A stretch of DNA of 64,000 bases from Serratia inhibens (GTDB taxonomy: Bacteria; Pseudomonadota; Gammaproteobacteria; Enterobacterales; Enterobacteriaceae): positions 496,001 through 560,000 of the forward strand of contig NZ_QYYG01000001.1 of NCBI RefSeq assembly GCF_003591175.1, read 5' to 3'. This document shows positions 17,893 to 27,066 of the stretch, in pieces. Under the pieces are notes generated by a model. The model ran no database searches and was not told the DNA's origin. It was given only the letters and a program-made list of their open reading frames with translations. The position numbers and the translations under genes are program-made. How positions within the stretch are numbered: position 1 is the stretch's first letter; every line of letters starts with the position of its first letter.

Positions 17893-19049
17893 CGTGGCTC
17901 TCCCAACCCGTCATAAACCGCCTGACACAGCTCGCCGACAAACGCCCCCGCCATCCCCTCGAGCGCCGTATTGGTGAAGGCCACCACGCTGAGTTGCCGC
18001 ACGGGATCGACAAACCAGGAATGGCCGTAGGTACCGCCCATGCTCCAGGTGCCGATCGATTCCGGCGTCTGCGCCGCCTGCGGATCTTTCAGCAGGGTGA
18101 TCCCCAGGCCAAAGCCGCGCCCCGGCCAGAATGGCATCGGCAGATTACCTATCTGGTTGCTGGTCATCGCCGTTACCCACTCGGTCGGCAGCAGCGGCGC
18201 GCCGCCCTGGCGCAAGGTTTCCAACAGCCGCAAGAAATCCTCGGCAGAGCCCACCATGCCTGCGCCGCCGGAGGCATAGGCGCCAGCATCTAACGCCCGC
18301 GCCGGGGACAGGGTAAAACCGGCCGTATCCTCGATAAAAGGCAAATGATCGGGTTGTTGCAACGGCCGGGGTTCGGGATGCCGGTTGGCATAAGCCACCG
18401 TCAACCGCTGCGCATCCGTGGCGGTAAAGCCGGTGTCGTGCATCGCCAGCGGCCCGGTCACCAGCCGCGCCACCGCCTCCGCCAACGGCAAACCGCTGGC
18501 CTGTTCGATCACGGCACCCAGCACGTCGGTAGCGATCGAATAGCGCCACTCGGTTCCCGGTGCCGCCAACAGTGGGGCCGAAGCAATGCGCCGCAGGTTC
18601 TCTTCCAGACTCAGCCGGTCATCATCCATACCGTCGGAGACGCCCGCCTGAGCATAGAACCCCTGTTCCGGCTGGAAAAACCGGTAGCTCAACCCGGCGG
18701 TGTGGGTCATCAGATGGCGCACCGTCATTGGCGGTTCGCGCCCGTCGGCGGTTCGCGGTCGGAAAGCCGGCAACCAGCGCGTCACCGGGTCCTCCAGCCC
18801 CAAATGCCCCTGCGCCATTAACACCAGCGCCGCGGTGGAAACGATAGGTTTGGATACCGAGGCCAGCCGGAACAGCGCGTTGGCCGTCATCGGCTTGCCG
18901 GCCTCTCGGTCCGCCATACCTGCCGCACGGCGATAAACCACTTCACCGCCCTGCGCCACCAACACCACCGCACCGACCAGCCGTTGGTCCTCCAGCGCCA
19001 GATCGACAGTTTTATCAATAGCCTCGGTAGCCAGCTTGTATTCACTCAT
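17889..19049 (-). CDS. Serine hydrolase of the class C beta-lactamase/esterase family
   Basis: A 386-residue protein without a signal peptide, so it is likely a cytoplasmic esterase or peptidase, not a secreted beta-lactamase. The catalytic S-V-S-K tetrad lies in LFRLASVSKPIVST (about residues 62-75), YSIATDVLGAVIE gives the Y-x-x element near 167, and a late GTYGHSWFVDP provides the H-x-W variant of the third motif. The family includes EstB esterases and D-amino-acid hydrolases. It is first in an operon with the MFS gene and divergent from a LysR gene across a 122-base gap, so LysR control is likely. Confidence 0.88.
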   Translation of the reverse strand: MSEYKLATEAIDKTVDLALEDQRLVGAVVLVAQGGEVVYRRAAGMADREAGKPMTANALFRLASVSKPIVSTAALVLMAQGHLGLEDPVTRWLPAFRPRTADGREPPMTVRHLMTHTAGLSYRFFQPEQGFYAQAGVSDGMDDDRLSLEENLRRIASAPLLAAPGTEWRYSIATDVLGAVIEQASGLPLAEAVARLVTGPLAMHDTGFTATDAQRLTVAYANRHPEPRPLQQPDHLPFIEDTAGFTLSPARALDAGAYASGGAGMVGSAEDFLRLLETLRQGGAPLLPTEWVTAMTSNQIGNLPMPFWPGRGFGLGITLLKDPQAAQTPESIGTWSMGGTYGHSWFVDPVRQLSVVAFTNTALEGMAGAFVGELCQAVYDGLGEPR

Positions 19050-19171
19050 GGGTCACGCTCCAGGTAGACAGTCAATTTCTGTAGCTACCGAGAATAGAGT
19101 TTGGCGATTAACGGAAAAACAGGCTAGATTTCCCTTCATACCGGACACTAGCATCCGCAATAGGAGGAAAC

Positions 19172-20059
19172 ATGGATAATCTGGCAGGCGTTTCGGCCTT
19201 CGTTCAGTCAGCCGAGACACTCAGTTTTGTCGAGGCAGGCCGCTTGCTGGGGGTTTCAGCTTCAGCCATCGGCAAAAGCATCGCCCGGCTGGAGACGCGT
19301 CTGGGCGTGCGACTGTTTCACCGCAGCACCCGCAGCATGACGTTGACGGCGGAAGGCGCGCTTTTCTTGCAGCGCTGCCAGCGGATCCTCGGCGAAATGG
19401 CGGCGGCGGAACAGGAATTGAGCGATACCCGCAGTGCGCCACGCGGCAAATTGCGCGTCAGTTTGCCCCTGGTGGGCAGCCTGCTGAATCCGGTGCTGGC
19501 GGAGTTTATCCGCCAATATCCGCAGATTGAACTGGAGGTGGATTTCTCCGATCGCCGGGTTGAGGTGATTGAGGAAGGTTTTGACGCGGTGATCCGCGTC
19601 GGAGAAACCGAAGATTCCCGGCTGATGAGCCGCCAATTGGGCACCTTCCACCTGCAACTGGTGGCGGCACCCGGCTATTTGCGTCAGGCGGGTATCCCGC
19701 AACAGCCGGCCGATCTGCGTCAGCATGCCTGCCTGCTGTATAAATTCCCCACCACCGGAAAAGTCGAAAGCTGGCCGGTGCCGGGCTGGGACAAAATCCT
19801 CGGCGACGGCCTGCGCACCAGCGTAGTGTGCAATAGCGTCGATACGCTGATTTATCTGGCGGAACAGGGCCAGGGCATCGCCTGCCTGCCCGACTTCGCC
19901 GTGAAGCAGGCGCTGGCCGGGCAAGGGTTGCAGCAGGTTCTCGGCGAGCACAGCCACCATACCGGCAGCTTTAAAATTCTCTGGCCCTCCAGCAAGCACC
20001 TGGCTCCCAGGCTACGGGTGTTTATCGATCTGCTGAGCGAGCGACTGTTTTCAGCTTAA
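19172..20059 (+). CDS. LysR-family transcriptional regulator
   Basis: A 295-residue LysR protein. The N-terminal winged helix-turn-helix (residues about 5-60) includes FVQSAETLSFVEAGRLLGVSASAIGKSIARLETRLGVRLFHRSTR, a standard LysR match. The effector-binding part follows (GKLRVSLPLVGSLLNPVL, FDAVIRVG, GIACLPDFAV). A strong AGGAGGA site precedes the ATG. It is divergent from the serine hydrolase-MFS operon, its most likely target. The effector is unknown. Confidence 0.93.
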   Translation: MDNLAGVSAFVQSAETLSFVEAGRLLGVSASAIGKSIARLETRLGVRLFHRSTRSMTLTAEGALFLQRCQRILGEMAAAEQELSDTRSAPRGKLRVSLPLVGSLLNPVLAEFIRQYPQIELEVDFSDRRVEVIEEGFDAVIRVGETEDSRLMSRQLGTFHLQLVAAPGYLRQAGIPQQPADLRQHACLLYKFPTTGKVESWPVPGWDKILGDGLRTSVVCNSVDTLIYLAEQGQGIACLPDFAVKQALAGQGLQQVLGEHSHHTGSFKILWPSSKHLAPRLRVFIDLLSERLFSA

Positions 20060-20288
20060 TCTGGCGACATGGCTTAATAGCAATTCCGGCTTTGCTTTGC
20101 ACAAAATTAGCTAAGTCAGCAACGACAGTGCCTGCCGACGGGCCTCACCGCGTTAGCGTCTTTCTATGATATTCCATTTTGAAATATGAAAGTCCCGTTC
20201 GTTCTTTCGGGGCACGGAAAATCACCACACAATAAAACCTGAATCGCAGGCCGGCTCATAACCGCATAAAAAATCAGGGTTTATACTC

Positions 20289-21608
20289 TTGTCATCGCTC
20301 ATAACCGCTCAATTTACCCGTCTGGTGCTGGATACCCAGCCCGATGATCTCGCCCTGTCAGCCGCTCGTCGCGGCCTGATGGACTACTTCGCCTGCGCAT
20401 TGCCGATCGTCCACGGCGCGCTGAGCGATACCGGGCTGGCGGCAGTGAAATCGGTGTTCCCGCCGATCGGCGTTGAGAACCGCGCCCTGTATTTTGGCTA
20501 CGTCAGCCACTCGCTGGATTTCGATGATTACCACCCTGCGCTGCGCGGCCACCCCACTACCGTGGTTCTATCTGCCTTGCTGGCGCTGACCGGTGACCGC
20601 GACGATGCCGCCGCGCTGTTAACCGCCTATGCGATCGGCGTAGAAGCCGCCGGGCGATTGGGGTTGGCGGCCGGAACCCAGCATTATCAGTTGGGTTTCC
20701 ACAGCACCGCGACCCTGGGCGCGGTCGCCGCCAGCGCAGCCGCCGCGCGCTATTTAGGATTAACCCAGCACCAGACGCAAATTGCGCTCGGTCTGGCCGC
20801 CACCCAGGCCGCCGGGCTGCGCAGCCAGTTTGGTTCGGCCGCCAAACCGCTGCACGCCGGGTTGGCGGCGCGCGCGGCGGTCAATGCCGTGCTGCTGGCG
20901 CAGGCGGGCTTTGCCGGCCAGCCGGAAGGCGTGATTGACAGCCTGTTCAGCTCCCACGGTGACGGCCGGCAGCGGCCGGATCTACTGAGCGCAGACTGGG
21001 GCTCGCCGTGGCGTATCCTGCAACCGGGCCTGGAGTTTAAACGTTACCCGACCTGCGGCGGCACCCACAGCGCGGCAGAAGCCGCCTTCACCCTGCGTGA
21101 ACGCTTGCTCGAACAAGGCATCGCCGCCGCCGATATTCCTGCCGCCATCAGCCACATTCAGGTGAGTTTCCCGCCCGGCGCGGATACCGCCCCTCATATT
21201 CGCCGGCCGGTAAACGGCGTCGAAGCGCGTTTCAGCCTGGAATATGTGATCGCCGATGCGCTGTACAGCGGTGCCGTGCCGCTGATGCATTACGGTGAAA
21301 ACCCCGTCGACCCGATGATTGCCACACTGGCGGCGCGGGTGGAACGGCACGCCGACCTTTCTGCCCCGCCAGATGAGTGGGATCCGGAGCTGCGTTTCCA
21401 CCGCGTGACGCTGACGCTGCACGACGGCCGTCAATTCAGTGACATTGTCACCAGAAAACAGACCGCCGCCCGTCCAACGGACGTCGAAGCCAAGCTGCGC
21501 AGCATCCTGCAACTGCTGCCGCAACTGGACGGCGAACGCGTGGTTGGCGACTGCGCACTGACGCAGCCCGGTGCGCCGGCACGGCTAATCGCGTTATTAA
21601 ATCAATAA
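20289..21608 (+). CDS. MmgE/PrpD-family protein
   Basis: A 439-residue protein starting with TTG at 20289; no ATG or GTG is available in frame after the upstream stop, and the start position fits the family. ITAQFTRLVLD...AARRGLMDYFACALP is the typical family opening, followed by HSLDFDDYHPALRGHPTTVVLSALLAL, the conserved D-x-H-x..HP region, and KRYPTCGGTHSAAEA. Known relatives dehydrate or isomerise acids such as 2-methylcitrate and aconitate. Its neighbours are a flavin monooxygenase and an amino-acid-type ABC importer, suggesting breakdown of an imported organic N or S compound. The 229-base gap upstream holds no gene. Confidence 0.87.
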   Translation: MSSLITAQFTRLVLDTQPDDLALSAARRGLMDYFACALPIVHGALSDTGLAAVKSVFPPIGVENRALYFGYVSHSLDFDDYHPALRGHPTTVVLSALLALTGDRDDAAALLTAYAIGVEAAGRLGLAAGTQHYQLGFHSTATLGAVAASAAAARYLGLTQHQTQIALGLAATQAAGLRSQFGSAAKPLHAGLAARAAVNAVLLAQAGFAGQPEGVIDSLFSSHGDGRQRPDLLSADWGSPWRILQPGLEFKRYPTCGGTHSAAEAAFTLRERLLEQGIAAADIPAAISHIQVSFPPGADTAPHIRRPVNGVEARFSLEYVIADALYSGAVPLMHYGENPVDPMIATLAARVERHADLSAPPDEWDPELRFHRVTLTLHDGRQFSDIVTRKQTAARPTDVEAKLRSILQLLPQLDGERVVGDCALTQPGAPARLIALLNQ

Positions 21609-21625
21609 TAAATAGAGGAATAATT

Positions 21626-22963
21626 ATGAGTACTTCACCTTCAACACCATCGCGTCAATTACGTCTCGGCCTGTTTGTTCAGGCATTGGGGCACCATGTC
21701 GGCGGCTGGCGCGCAGAAGGCGCCAGCGGATCACCGACCGATATCGACTGGTTCACCTGGATCGCCCAAAAAGCCGAGGAAGGCACCTTTGACATGTTCT
21801 TCGTCGGCGACGCGCTGGCCACCAGCGTACACCGCTTGCCTTCGACGATGTCACGCCTGGAGCCGCTGACCTTGCTGGCGGCGCTGGCGGTCAACACTCG
21901 CCATATCGGGCTGGCGGCCACCGCCTCCACCACCTTCGACCAACCCTTCCATCTGGCGCGCGCCATGGCATCCATCGACCATATCAGCCACGGCCGCGCA
22001 GCCTGGAACGTAGTGACCTCTTTCTCCAGCGATGCGGCGCGCAACTTCAGCCGTGACGATCTCCCTTCGCACGCCGAACGCTATGAAGTGGCGCGCGAGT
22101 TCCTCGAAGCCAGCTACAAGCTGTGGGACGGCTGGGAAGAAGACGCCATCGTGCGTGACAAACACCAGGGCATCTACGCCATCGACGACAAAATTCACGC
22201 CGCCAACCACAAGGGCAAACACTTTTCGGTGCAGGGGCCGCTGAATATTTCGCGTTCCCCACAGGGGCGCCCGGTGATTATCGAAGCCGGCTCCTCACCG
22301 GCCGGGCAACAGTTGGCGGCAGAAACCGCCGAGGTGGTGTTTACCGCCGCCGCCACGCTGGAGGAAGGCCAGGCGTTTTATCGCAGCCAGAAAAAATACG
22401 TGGCCGATGCCGGCCGCAATCCGGATCACCTGTTGATACTGCCGGGCGTGATGCCGATTATCGGCCGCACCAAGACTGAAGCGCAGGAGACCTGGTATCA
22501 GCTGAATCAGTTGGTGGATATCGATAACGGCATCGAGCAACTTTCCGCCCGCTTCGGTTTCGATCTTAGCGACTACCCGTTGGACGGCCCGGTACCGGAC
22601 GTGGGCGCAACCGAAGGCGGCCAAAGCCGGGTGAAACTGTTGACCGATCTGGCCGCGCGGGAAAACCTGACGCTGCGTGAACTGGCTGCGGTAGCGGCGG
22701 GTTCGCGCGGGCACCGCGTGGTGGTCGGCACCGCCGAAGAGATCGCCGATGACTTCCAGCAGTGGCTGGAACAGCAAGGCGCCGACGGCTTTAACATCAT
22801 GCCCGCCGTGCTGCCAAATCAGCTGGAGCTGTTCGTCGAACTGGTGATCCCGGAGCTGCGCCGCCGTGGGCTGTTCCGTGAGGAATACCGCTATTCAACC
22901 CTGCGTGAAAACCTGGGTCTGCCGGAACCGGCAATCAACTTCGCCAACGTAAAATCAGCTTAA
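21626..22963 (+). CDS. NtaA/SnaA/DmoA-type FMN-dependent monooxygenase
   Basis: A 445-residue flavin-dependent monooxygenase of the bacterial luciferase-like group, NtaA branch, of normal length. Diagnostic stretches are LGLFVQALGHHVGGWR, TFDMFFVGDALAT, the ISHGRAAWNVVTS motif near residues 120-134, and PVIIEAGSSPAGQQLAAETAEVVFTA. Relatives oxidise nitrilotriacetate, dibenzothiophene sulfone, dimethyl sulfide and alkyl thioether compounds with reduced FMN from a separate reductase. No reductase gene is seen here. It starts 17 bases after the MmgE/PrpD gene behind GAGGAA and is in the same operon as the ABC importer. Confidence 0.92.
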   Translation: MSTSPSTPSRQLRLGLFVQALGHHVGGWRAEGASGSPTDIDWFTWIAQKAEEGTFDMFFVGDALATSVHRLPSTMSRLEPLTLLAALAVNTRHIGLAATASTTFDQPFHLARAMASIDHISHGRAAWNVVTSFSSDAARNFSRDDLPSHAERYEVAREFLEASYKLWDGWEEDAIVRDKHQGIYAIDDKIHAANHKGKHFSVQGPLNISRSPQGRPVIIEAGSSPAGQQLAAETAEVVFTAAATLEEGQAFYRSQKKYVADAGRNPDHLLILPGVMPIIGRTKTEAQETWYQLNQLVDIDNGIEQLSARFGFDLSDYPLDGPVPDVGATEGGQSRVKLLTDLAARENLTLRELAAVAAGSRGHRVVVGTAEEIADDFQQWLEQQGADGFNIMPAVLPNQLELFVELVIPELRRRGLFREEYRYSTLRENLGLPEPAINFANVKSA

Positions 22964-22979
22964 TCTGCAGGGGAATACC

Positions 22980-23885
22980 ATGAAAACCACCGTTAAACGT
23001 ACTGCGCTGTCCCTGCTGTTGGCTTGCGCCCCGCTGGCCGCCGGCTATGCCGCCGAAGGCGATGTCCCCTTCAAGGCTGCGCTGAAAGCCAGCGCCGATC
23101 CGAAACTGCATGGCAGCCTGCCTGACGCCGTCAAAAAAGCCGGTTTTATCGTGGCCGGCACCAACCCGAATACGCCGCCGACCACCTTCTACGAAGCAGA
23201 CAACAAAACCTTGGCCGGGCGTGAAATCGACGTGATGAGCGCCATTGCCGATCGTCTCGGTGTCGCGATCCACTGGAAGGACACCGGCGGTTTCGACAAT
23301 ATCATTCCCGGCCTGAAATCCGGTCGCTACGACGTGGCGCTGGCCAACATCGACGCCAACAAGAAGCGTTTCCAGCAGGTCGACTTCGTCGGCTATTACA
23401 ATGCCTCCAAGCTGGCGCTGATCGCCCGTAAAGATGCAGCGCTCGGCCCTTACACCGAGCTGGCGCAACTGTGCGGCCAAACCGTCGGCGCCGGTGCCGG
23501 CACTTCGCAGGTCACCCGCTTGCAGCAGGCCAGCGACCAGTGCGTCAGCGCCGGCAAACCGGCGATCACCATTCCGATCTTCCCGGACCGCCCGGCCGGC
23601 GTGCAGGCGACGATCAGCGGTCGCGTGCCGATGTTCTTCGGCCCGTATGAAGGCCTGCGCTACCAGGCGAGCCATGTTAAAGCGCTGGCGCTGGCCGGCG
23701 ACATCAATATCGAAGGCACCACGGTAGCCATCGCGTTGCCAAAAGGCTCCGAACTGGTGAAACCGGTGCAGGCCGCGCTTAACTCGCTGATTGCCGATGG
23801 CAGCTACCAGAAAATCCTCGACGGTTGGGATATCGGTTTCGGTGCGGTGAAAACCGCGGGCATCAACGAAGAGATTGCAAAATGA
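22980..23885 (+). CDS. Amino-acid-type ABC transporter substrate-binding protein
   Basis: A 301-residue secreted protein. The signal peptide covers about residues 1-23 (MKTTVKRT..., cut after GYAA). The mature part carries the family 3 solute-binding pattern: GFIVAGTNPNTPPTTFYE, AGREIDVMSAIADRLGV, FDNIIPGLKSGRYDVALANIDANKKR, which bind polar amino acids or cystine-like ligands in the periplasm. It is followed with a 4-base overlap by the permease gene. With the oxidative enzymes upstream, uptake of an amino-acid-like organosulfur or amine compound is plausible but unproven. Confidence 0.92.
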   Translation: MKTTVKRTALSLLLACAPLAAGYAAEGDVPFKAALKASADPKLHGSLPDAVKKAGFIVAGTNPNTPPTTFYEADNKTLAGREIDVMSAIADRLGVAIHWKDTGGFDNIIPGLKSGRYDVALANIDANKKRFQQVDFVGYYNASKLALIARKDAALGPYTELAQLCGQTVGAGAGTSQVTRLQQASDQCVSAGKPAITIPIFPDRPAGVQATISGRVPMFFGPYEGLRYQASHVKALALAGDINIEGTTVAIALPKGSELVKPVQAALNSLIADGSYQKILDGWDIGFGAVKTAGINEEIAK

Positions 23886-24799
23886 GTACGCAACACCCTG
23901 CCGATGATGCCGAACTGAGCATCGTCGGTCATCGGCATTACGGGCGCTGGTTCAGCGCCCTGATCGTGCTGCTGATCGTCGGCATTATCGCCAACTCGAT
24001 GCTGCACAACCCGCGCTTCGAATGGGCGGTGGTGGCGGAAAACTTTACCGAGGCGTCCATCATCAACGGCGTGATCATGACGCTGAAGCTGACGGTGATC
24101 TCGGTGATCTTCGGTTTCGCCGGCGGCGTGCTGCTGGCGCTGATGCGCCTCTCCGCCAACCCGGTGCTGGTCGCGGTAAGCTGGTTCTATACCTGGTTCT
24201 TCCGCGCGGTACCGATGCTGGTGCAACTTTTCCTGTGGTACAACATCGCCGCGCTCTATCCGCGCATCAGCCTGTGGATCCCATTTCTGGGCGAGGTCGC
24301 CAGCGCACCGACCAATACCATCATCAGCACCTTCAGCGCTGCGGTGATTGCTTTGGTCATGCATCAGTCGGCCTATGCGGCAGAGATTGTGCGCGCAGGC
24401 ATTCAAAGCGTAGGCAGCGGCCAACTGGAAGCCGCCAAGGCATTGGGCTATCGCCGTGGGCAGATCCTGTGGCGCGTGGTTTTGCCGCAGGCCATGCGCA
24501 CCATTTTGCCGCCGGCCGGCAATGAGGTGATCGGGCAGCTTAAAACCACCGCCGTGGTGTCGGTTATCGCCCTGCAAGACGTGCTGTATTCGGCGCAGAT
24601 TATCTACCAACGCACCTATGAGGTGATCCCGCTGTTGCTGGTCGCCACGCTGTGGTACCTGGTGATGACCTCGATTCTGTCGATTGGCCAGCACTATGTT
24701 GAGCGCTATTTCGGTCGTGGTACTCAAGCCACGCGCGGCGGCTGGCTGTTGCGCAACCGCAAGGCCCCGACCGAACTGAACCAGGGAGCAGAACAATGA
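23882..24799 (+). CDS. Amino-acid-type ABC transporter permease
   Basis: The start is taken at 23882, where ATG overlaps the stop of the binding-protein gene (ATGA); an in-frame extension to 23825 runs into that gene. The 305-residue product has five to six membrane spans. [29 protein letters not shown] and the EAA-type loop [24 protein letters not shown] are the HisM/GlnP-type signature that contacts the ATPase. It works with the proteins encoded on both sides in the inner membrane. Confidence 0.93.
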   Translation: MSTQHPADDAELSIVGHRHYGRWFSALIVLLIVGIIANSMLHNPRFEWAVVAENFTEASIINGVIMTLKLTVISVIFGFAGGVLLALMRLSANPVLVAVSWFYTWFFRAVPMLVQLFLWYNIAALYPRISLWIPFLGEVASAPTNTIISTFSAAVIALVMHQSAYAAEIVRAGIQSVGSGQLEAAKALGYRRGQILWRVVLPQAMRTILPPAGNEVIGQLKTTAVVSVIALQDVLYSAQIIYQRTYEVIPLLLVATLWYLVMTSILSIGQHYVERYFGRGTQATRGGWLLRNRKAPTELNQGAEQ

Positions 24800-25557
24800 G
24801 CGCAGCCATTCATATCAACCAGGTGCGTAAGTCCTTCTCCGGCACCGAAGTGCTGAAAAATATCAGCCTGCAAATCCCGGCCGGTTCGGTGACGGTGATC
24901 CTCGGCCCTTCCGGCTCGGGGAAATCTACCTTGCTGCGCTGCATCAACCACCTGGAAAAGCTCGACGGCGGCACCATCCGCGTGGGTGAGCAACTGATCG
25001 GTTATCGCCAGAAAGGCAAGCATCTGTATGAACTGAAGGAGCGTGAGGTCGCCGAACAGCGTAAAAGCATCGGCATGGTGTTCCAGCAGTTCAACCTGTT
25101 CCCGCACCGCACGGTGCTGGAAAACGTCACGGAAGCGCCGTTGCTGGTGAAAAAGGAAAAGAAAGCCGTGGTGGTCGAACGGGCTAAGGCCCTGCTGACC
25201 CGCGTAGGGCTGGAACATCGCATTAACGCCTGGCCACGCGAGCTTTCCGGTGGCCAGCAACAGCGTGTGGCGATCGCTCGCGCGCTGGCGATGAATCCCG
25301 AGGTACTGTTGTTTGATGAGCCGACTTCAGCGCTCGATCCGGAACTGGTTGGCGAAGTGTTGCAGGTGATGAAGGGCCTGACCCATTCCGGCATGACGAT
25401 GGTCGTGGTCACCCATGAAATCGGTTTTGCCCGCGAAGTGGCGGATCAAATCATCTTTATGGATCAGGGGAAAGTGGTCGAAACGGGAACTGCGCAGCAG
25501 GTGCTGGATGCGCCTCAACATGAAAGAACGCGTAACTTCCTGGCGACGGTGCTTTAG
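24796..25557 (+). CDS. Amino-acid-type ABC transporter ATP-binding protein (GlnQ/HisP-like)
   Basis: A 253-residue ATPase overlapping the permease gene by four bases. Walker A is GPSGSGKST (about residues 36-44), the Q-loop is FQQFNLF, the signature is [16 protein letters not shown] and Walker B is [13 protein letters not shown], followed by the switch His in VVTHE. This is the energy-coupling subunit of the importer encoded upstream. A strong hairpin at 25563 ends the operon. Confidence 0.95.
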   Translation: MSAAIHINQVRKSFSGTEVLKNISLQIPAGSVTVILGPSGSGKSTLLRCINHLEKLDGGTIRVGEQLIGYRQKGKHLYELKEREVAEQRKSIGMVFQQFNLFPHRTVLENVTEAPLLVKKEKKAVVVERAKALLTRVGLEHRINAWPRELSGGQQQRVAIARALAMNPEVLLFDEPTSALDPELVGEVLQVMKGLTHSGMTMVVVTHEIGFAREVADQIIFMDQGKVVETGTAQQVLDAPQHERTRNFLATVL

Positions 25558-25562
25558 CTTGC

Positions 25563-25587
25563 CTCAGGGGGCATTGCGCCCCCTGAG
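25563..25587. terminator. Shared terminator hairpin between ABC operon and acrZ
   Basis: CTCAGGGGGC and GCCCCCTGAG pair perfectly (10 bp) around a 5-base loop. It lies between the convergent ABC operon and acrZ. There is no immediate long T tract on the plus side, so efficiency there is uncertain. Confidence 0.7.
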
Positions 25588-25595
25588 CCTTGAAT

Positions 25596-25730
25596 TCAGT
25601 CGTTTTTTCTGCCGATAGCGGAGAAAACGTTAAACAATTCACCCAGGCCATAAATCGAGCCCAGCAACACGGCTATCATTACCGGCACCAGGATCACCAC
25701 GGTTGCCAAACTCTCAATCATTTCTAACAT
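25596..25730 (-). CDS. acrZ: AcrZ, small membrane partner of the AcrB efflux pump
   Basis: A 44-residue protein with one membrane helix. MLEMIESL, ILVPVMIAVLLG, IYGLGELFN and FSAIGRK match the remembered E. coli AcrZ (YbhT; MLELLKSL, VIMVPVVMAIILG, IYGLGEVFN, FSGVGKK) along its length. AcrZ binds AcrB in the inner membrane and changes which drugs AcrAB-TolC exports. The start at 25730 follows CAGGAG; a longer in-frame reading to 25823 has no support. It is transcribed alone. Upstream lie a consensus CRP-type site and a 9-bp inverted repeat. Confidence 0.93.
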   Translation of the reverse strand: MLEMIESLATVVILVPVMIAVLLGSIYGLGELFNVFSAIGRKND

Positions 25731-25825
25731 CGTTGTCTCCTGGTTTTTTAAGCGGAGAAAGCCGTTCACAAATGGACTTGAATTTCTCCGAGATACCGCA
25801 CATTTTATTGTTGGTATTTTCAATT

Positions 25826-25841
25826 TGTGACAGATATCACA
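25826..25841. promoter_or_regulatory. Consensus CRP-type binding site upstream of acrZ
   Basis: TGTGA - 6 bases - TCACA, a perfect CRP core, centred about 103 bases upstream of the acrZ start. The flanks (AATT before, CTT after) also fit. It could serve acrZ or the divergent acetyltransferase gene at 26004. Confidence 0.6.
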
Positions 25842-25853
25842 CTTGAAGGTAGC

Positions 25854-25878
25854 TAATGTAACTTACACAGTTACATTA
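25854..25878. promoter_or_regulatory. 9-bp inverted repeat, possible operator
   Basis: TAATGTAAC and GTTACATTA pair perfectly around 7 bases, 12 bases beyond the CRP-type site, between acrZ and the divergent acetyltransferase. No known regulator consensus was matched. The binder is unknown. Confidence 0.4.
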
Positions 25879-26003
25879 AGACAATGACAAAAAATGCTCT
25901 GGGAAACGCGGATTAAAACAACGAAACGCCGGTGGAGAGCCTGCTCGAAACAGGTAATCAAGGTACAAAAAATGGCGATAGTGGCCAAATAACGGGAGCA
26001 CTG

Positions 26004-26531
26004 ATGATCACGCTGAGAATGGCTCGGCCTGCGGATGCACCGGCGATCGCTCGTTTGCACGTGCAGGTCTGGCGCAGTACCTACCAAGGGTTGGCGACGC
26101 CGGCGGCCTATGCCGCGCTGGATGAGCCAAGGCGGTTGGCCCAGTGGCAAGAAAAGCTGCAACAACCGGGTAAGGCACAGGTGCTTTTGGCCGAATCGGC
26201 AGACCAATTGGTGGGGTTCTGCCTGGCCGATGCCCCTTCCCATCCGCAGTTTGGCGAGCATGCCGAAATAAAGTCACTTTTCGTCAGCGACAAACATCAA
26301 CGTCAGGGCATTGGCCGCAGGTTGCTTGGTGCGGCAGCAAGCGAAATGCTTAGGGTCGGTTATCGCAGCATTGCTCTGGGGGTAGTCGAAGGAAATGACA
26401 GCGCCATGCGATTTTATCTGGCATTGGGCGGTACTCCGGCCGGTAACTACACCGATCCCGGTCCGTTATGGCGTTCCAGCAATGTGATTTACGTCTGGCC
26501 GGATATTCACCAACTGGCGGCCGTTAAATAA
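26004..26531 (+). CDS. GNAT-family N-acetyltransferase
   Basis: A 175-residue acetyltransferase. The start at 26004 (MITLRMARPAD) follows GGGAG and matches the usual GNAT opening; an upstream in-frame extension is unlikely. AEIKSLFVSDKHQRQGIGRRLL (about residues 92-113) is the acetyl-CoA motif A with the Q-x-x-G-x-G/R turn, and ALGVVEGNDSAMRFYLALGG is motif B. It would transfer acetyl groups to an amine; the substrate is not evident. Confidence 0.9.
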   Translation: MITLRMARPADAPAIARLHVQVWRSTYQGLATPAAYAALDEPRRLAQWQEKLQQPGKAQVLLAESADQLVGFCLADAPSHPQFGEHAEIKSLFVSDKHQRQGIGRRLLGAAASEMLRVGYRSIALGVVEGNDSAMRFYLALGGTPAGNYTDPGPLWRSSNVIYVWPDIHQLAAVK

Positions 26532-26666
26532 TAAACAGAGGTCAAAATTAAGAATATTTACCTATTCTATTTTCTGCCGGAGGAATACATTCATCTCAAC
26601 TTCTACCGAACGATTAATTGACGTATTTTTAGTCAAACGAACGATCATTTTACCAGGATAATTTTT

Positions 26667-26879
26667 ATGAACATTAAACGTGTTGCCGGCGTGTTGGTTC
26701 TCGTAATGGCTACGCTTTCCGTAACTGCATGCGGACATATGTCTAACCGCAATCGTAACACTGCAATCGGTGCCGGCGTAGGCGCGCTGGGCGGTGCAGT
26801 ATTGACCGACGGCAGTACCCTGGGCACGCTGGGCGGCGCGGCACTGGGCGGTATTATCGGTCACCAAACCAGCCGTTAA
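26667..26879 (+). CDS. osmB: Osmotically inducible lipoprotein OsmB
   Basis: A 70-residue lipoprotein. The lipobox is SVTAC with Cys22. The mature part NRNRNTAIGAGVGALGGAVLTDG...LGTLGGAALGG.IGHQ is almost the same as the remembered E. coli OsmB glycine-zipper region. OsmB sits in the envelope and is induced by osmotic stress and stationary phase in E. coli. AGGA lies nine bases before the ATG. It is monocistronic. Confidence 0.93.
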   Translation: MNIKRVAGVLVLVMATLSVTACGHMSNRNRNTAIGAGVGALGGAVLTDGSTLGTLGGAALGGIIGHQTSR

Positions 26880-26900
26880 TGATAGCCGAATAATAAAAAT

Positions 26901-26943
26901 CTCAGGCCGGAATATCTGCAACAGCGCACTATTCTTGCCTGAG
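26901..26943 (+). terminator. Possible terminator after osmB
   Basis: CTCAGGC and GCCTGAG form a 7-bp stem with a long 29-base loop, 21 bases past the osmB stop and followed by TTAATATTATTT. The large loop makes it weak. Confidence 0.35.
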
Positions 26944-27066
26944 TTAATATTATTTCATTGCCTTTAATCTCTCCTTTGTAAACCTCCTGATTAATTATTT
27001 CTCATTGCCTAAACTTTCTGCTTAGACGCGAGGCAATAATTTCAGATACATACCATCATATCGGTT

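Noticed and set aside
23804-24796. Minus-strand open frame of 330 codons over the ABC permease gene
   Set aside because: The permease on the plus strand has clear membrane spans and family motifs; the antisense product is His/Arg/Gln-rich and meaningless.
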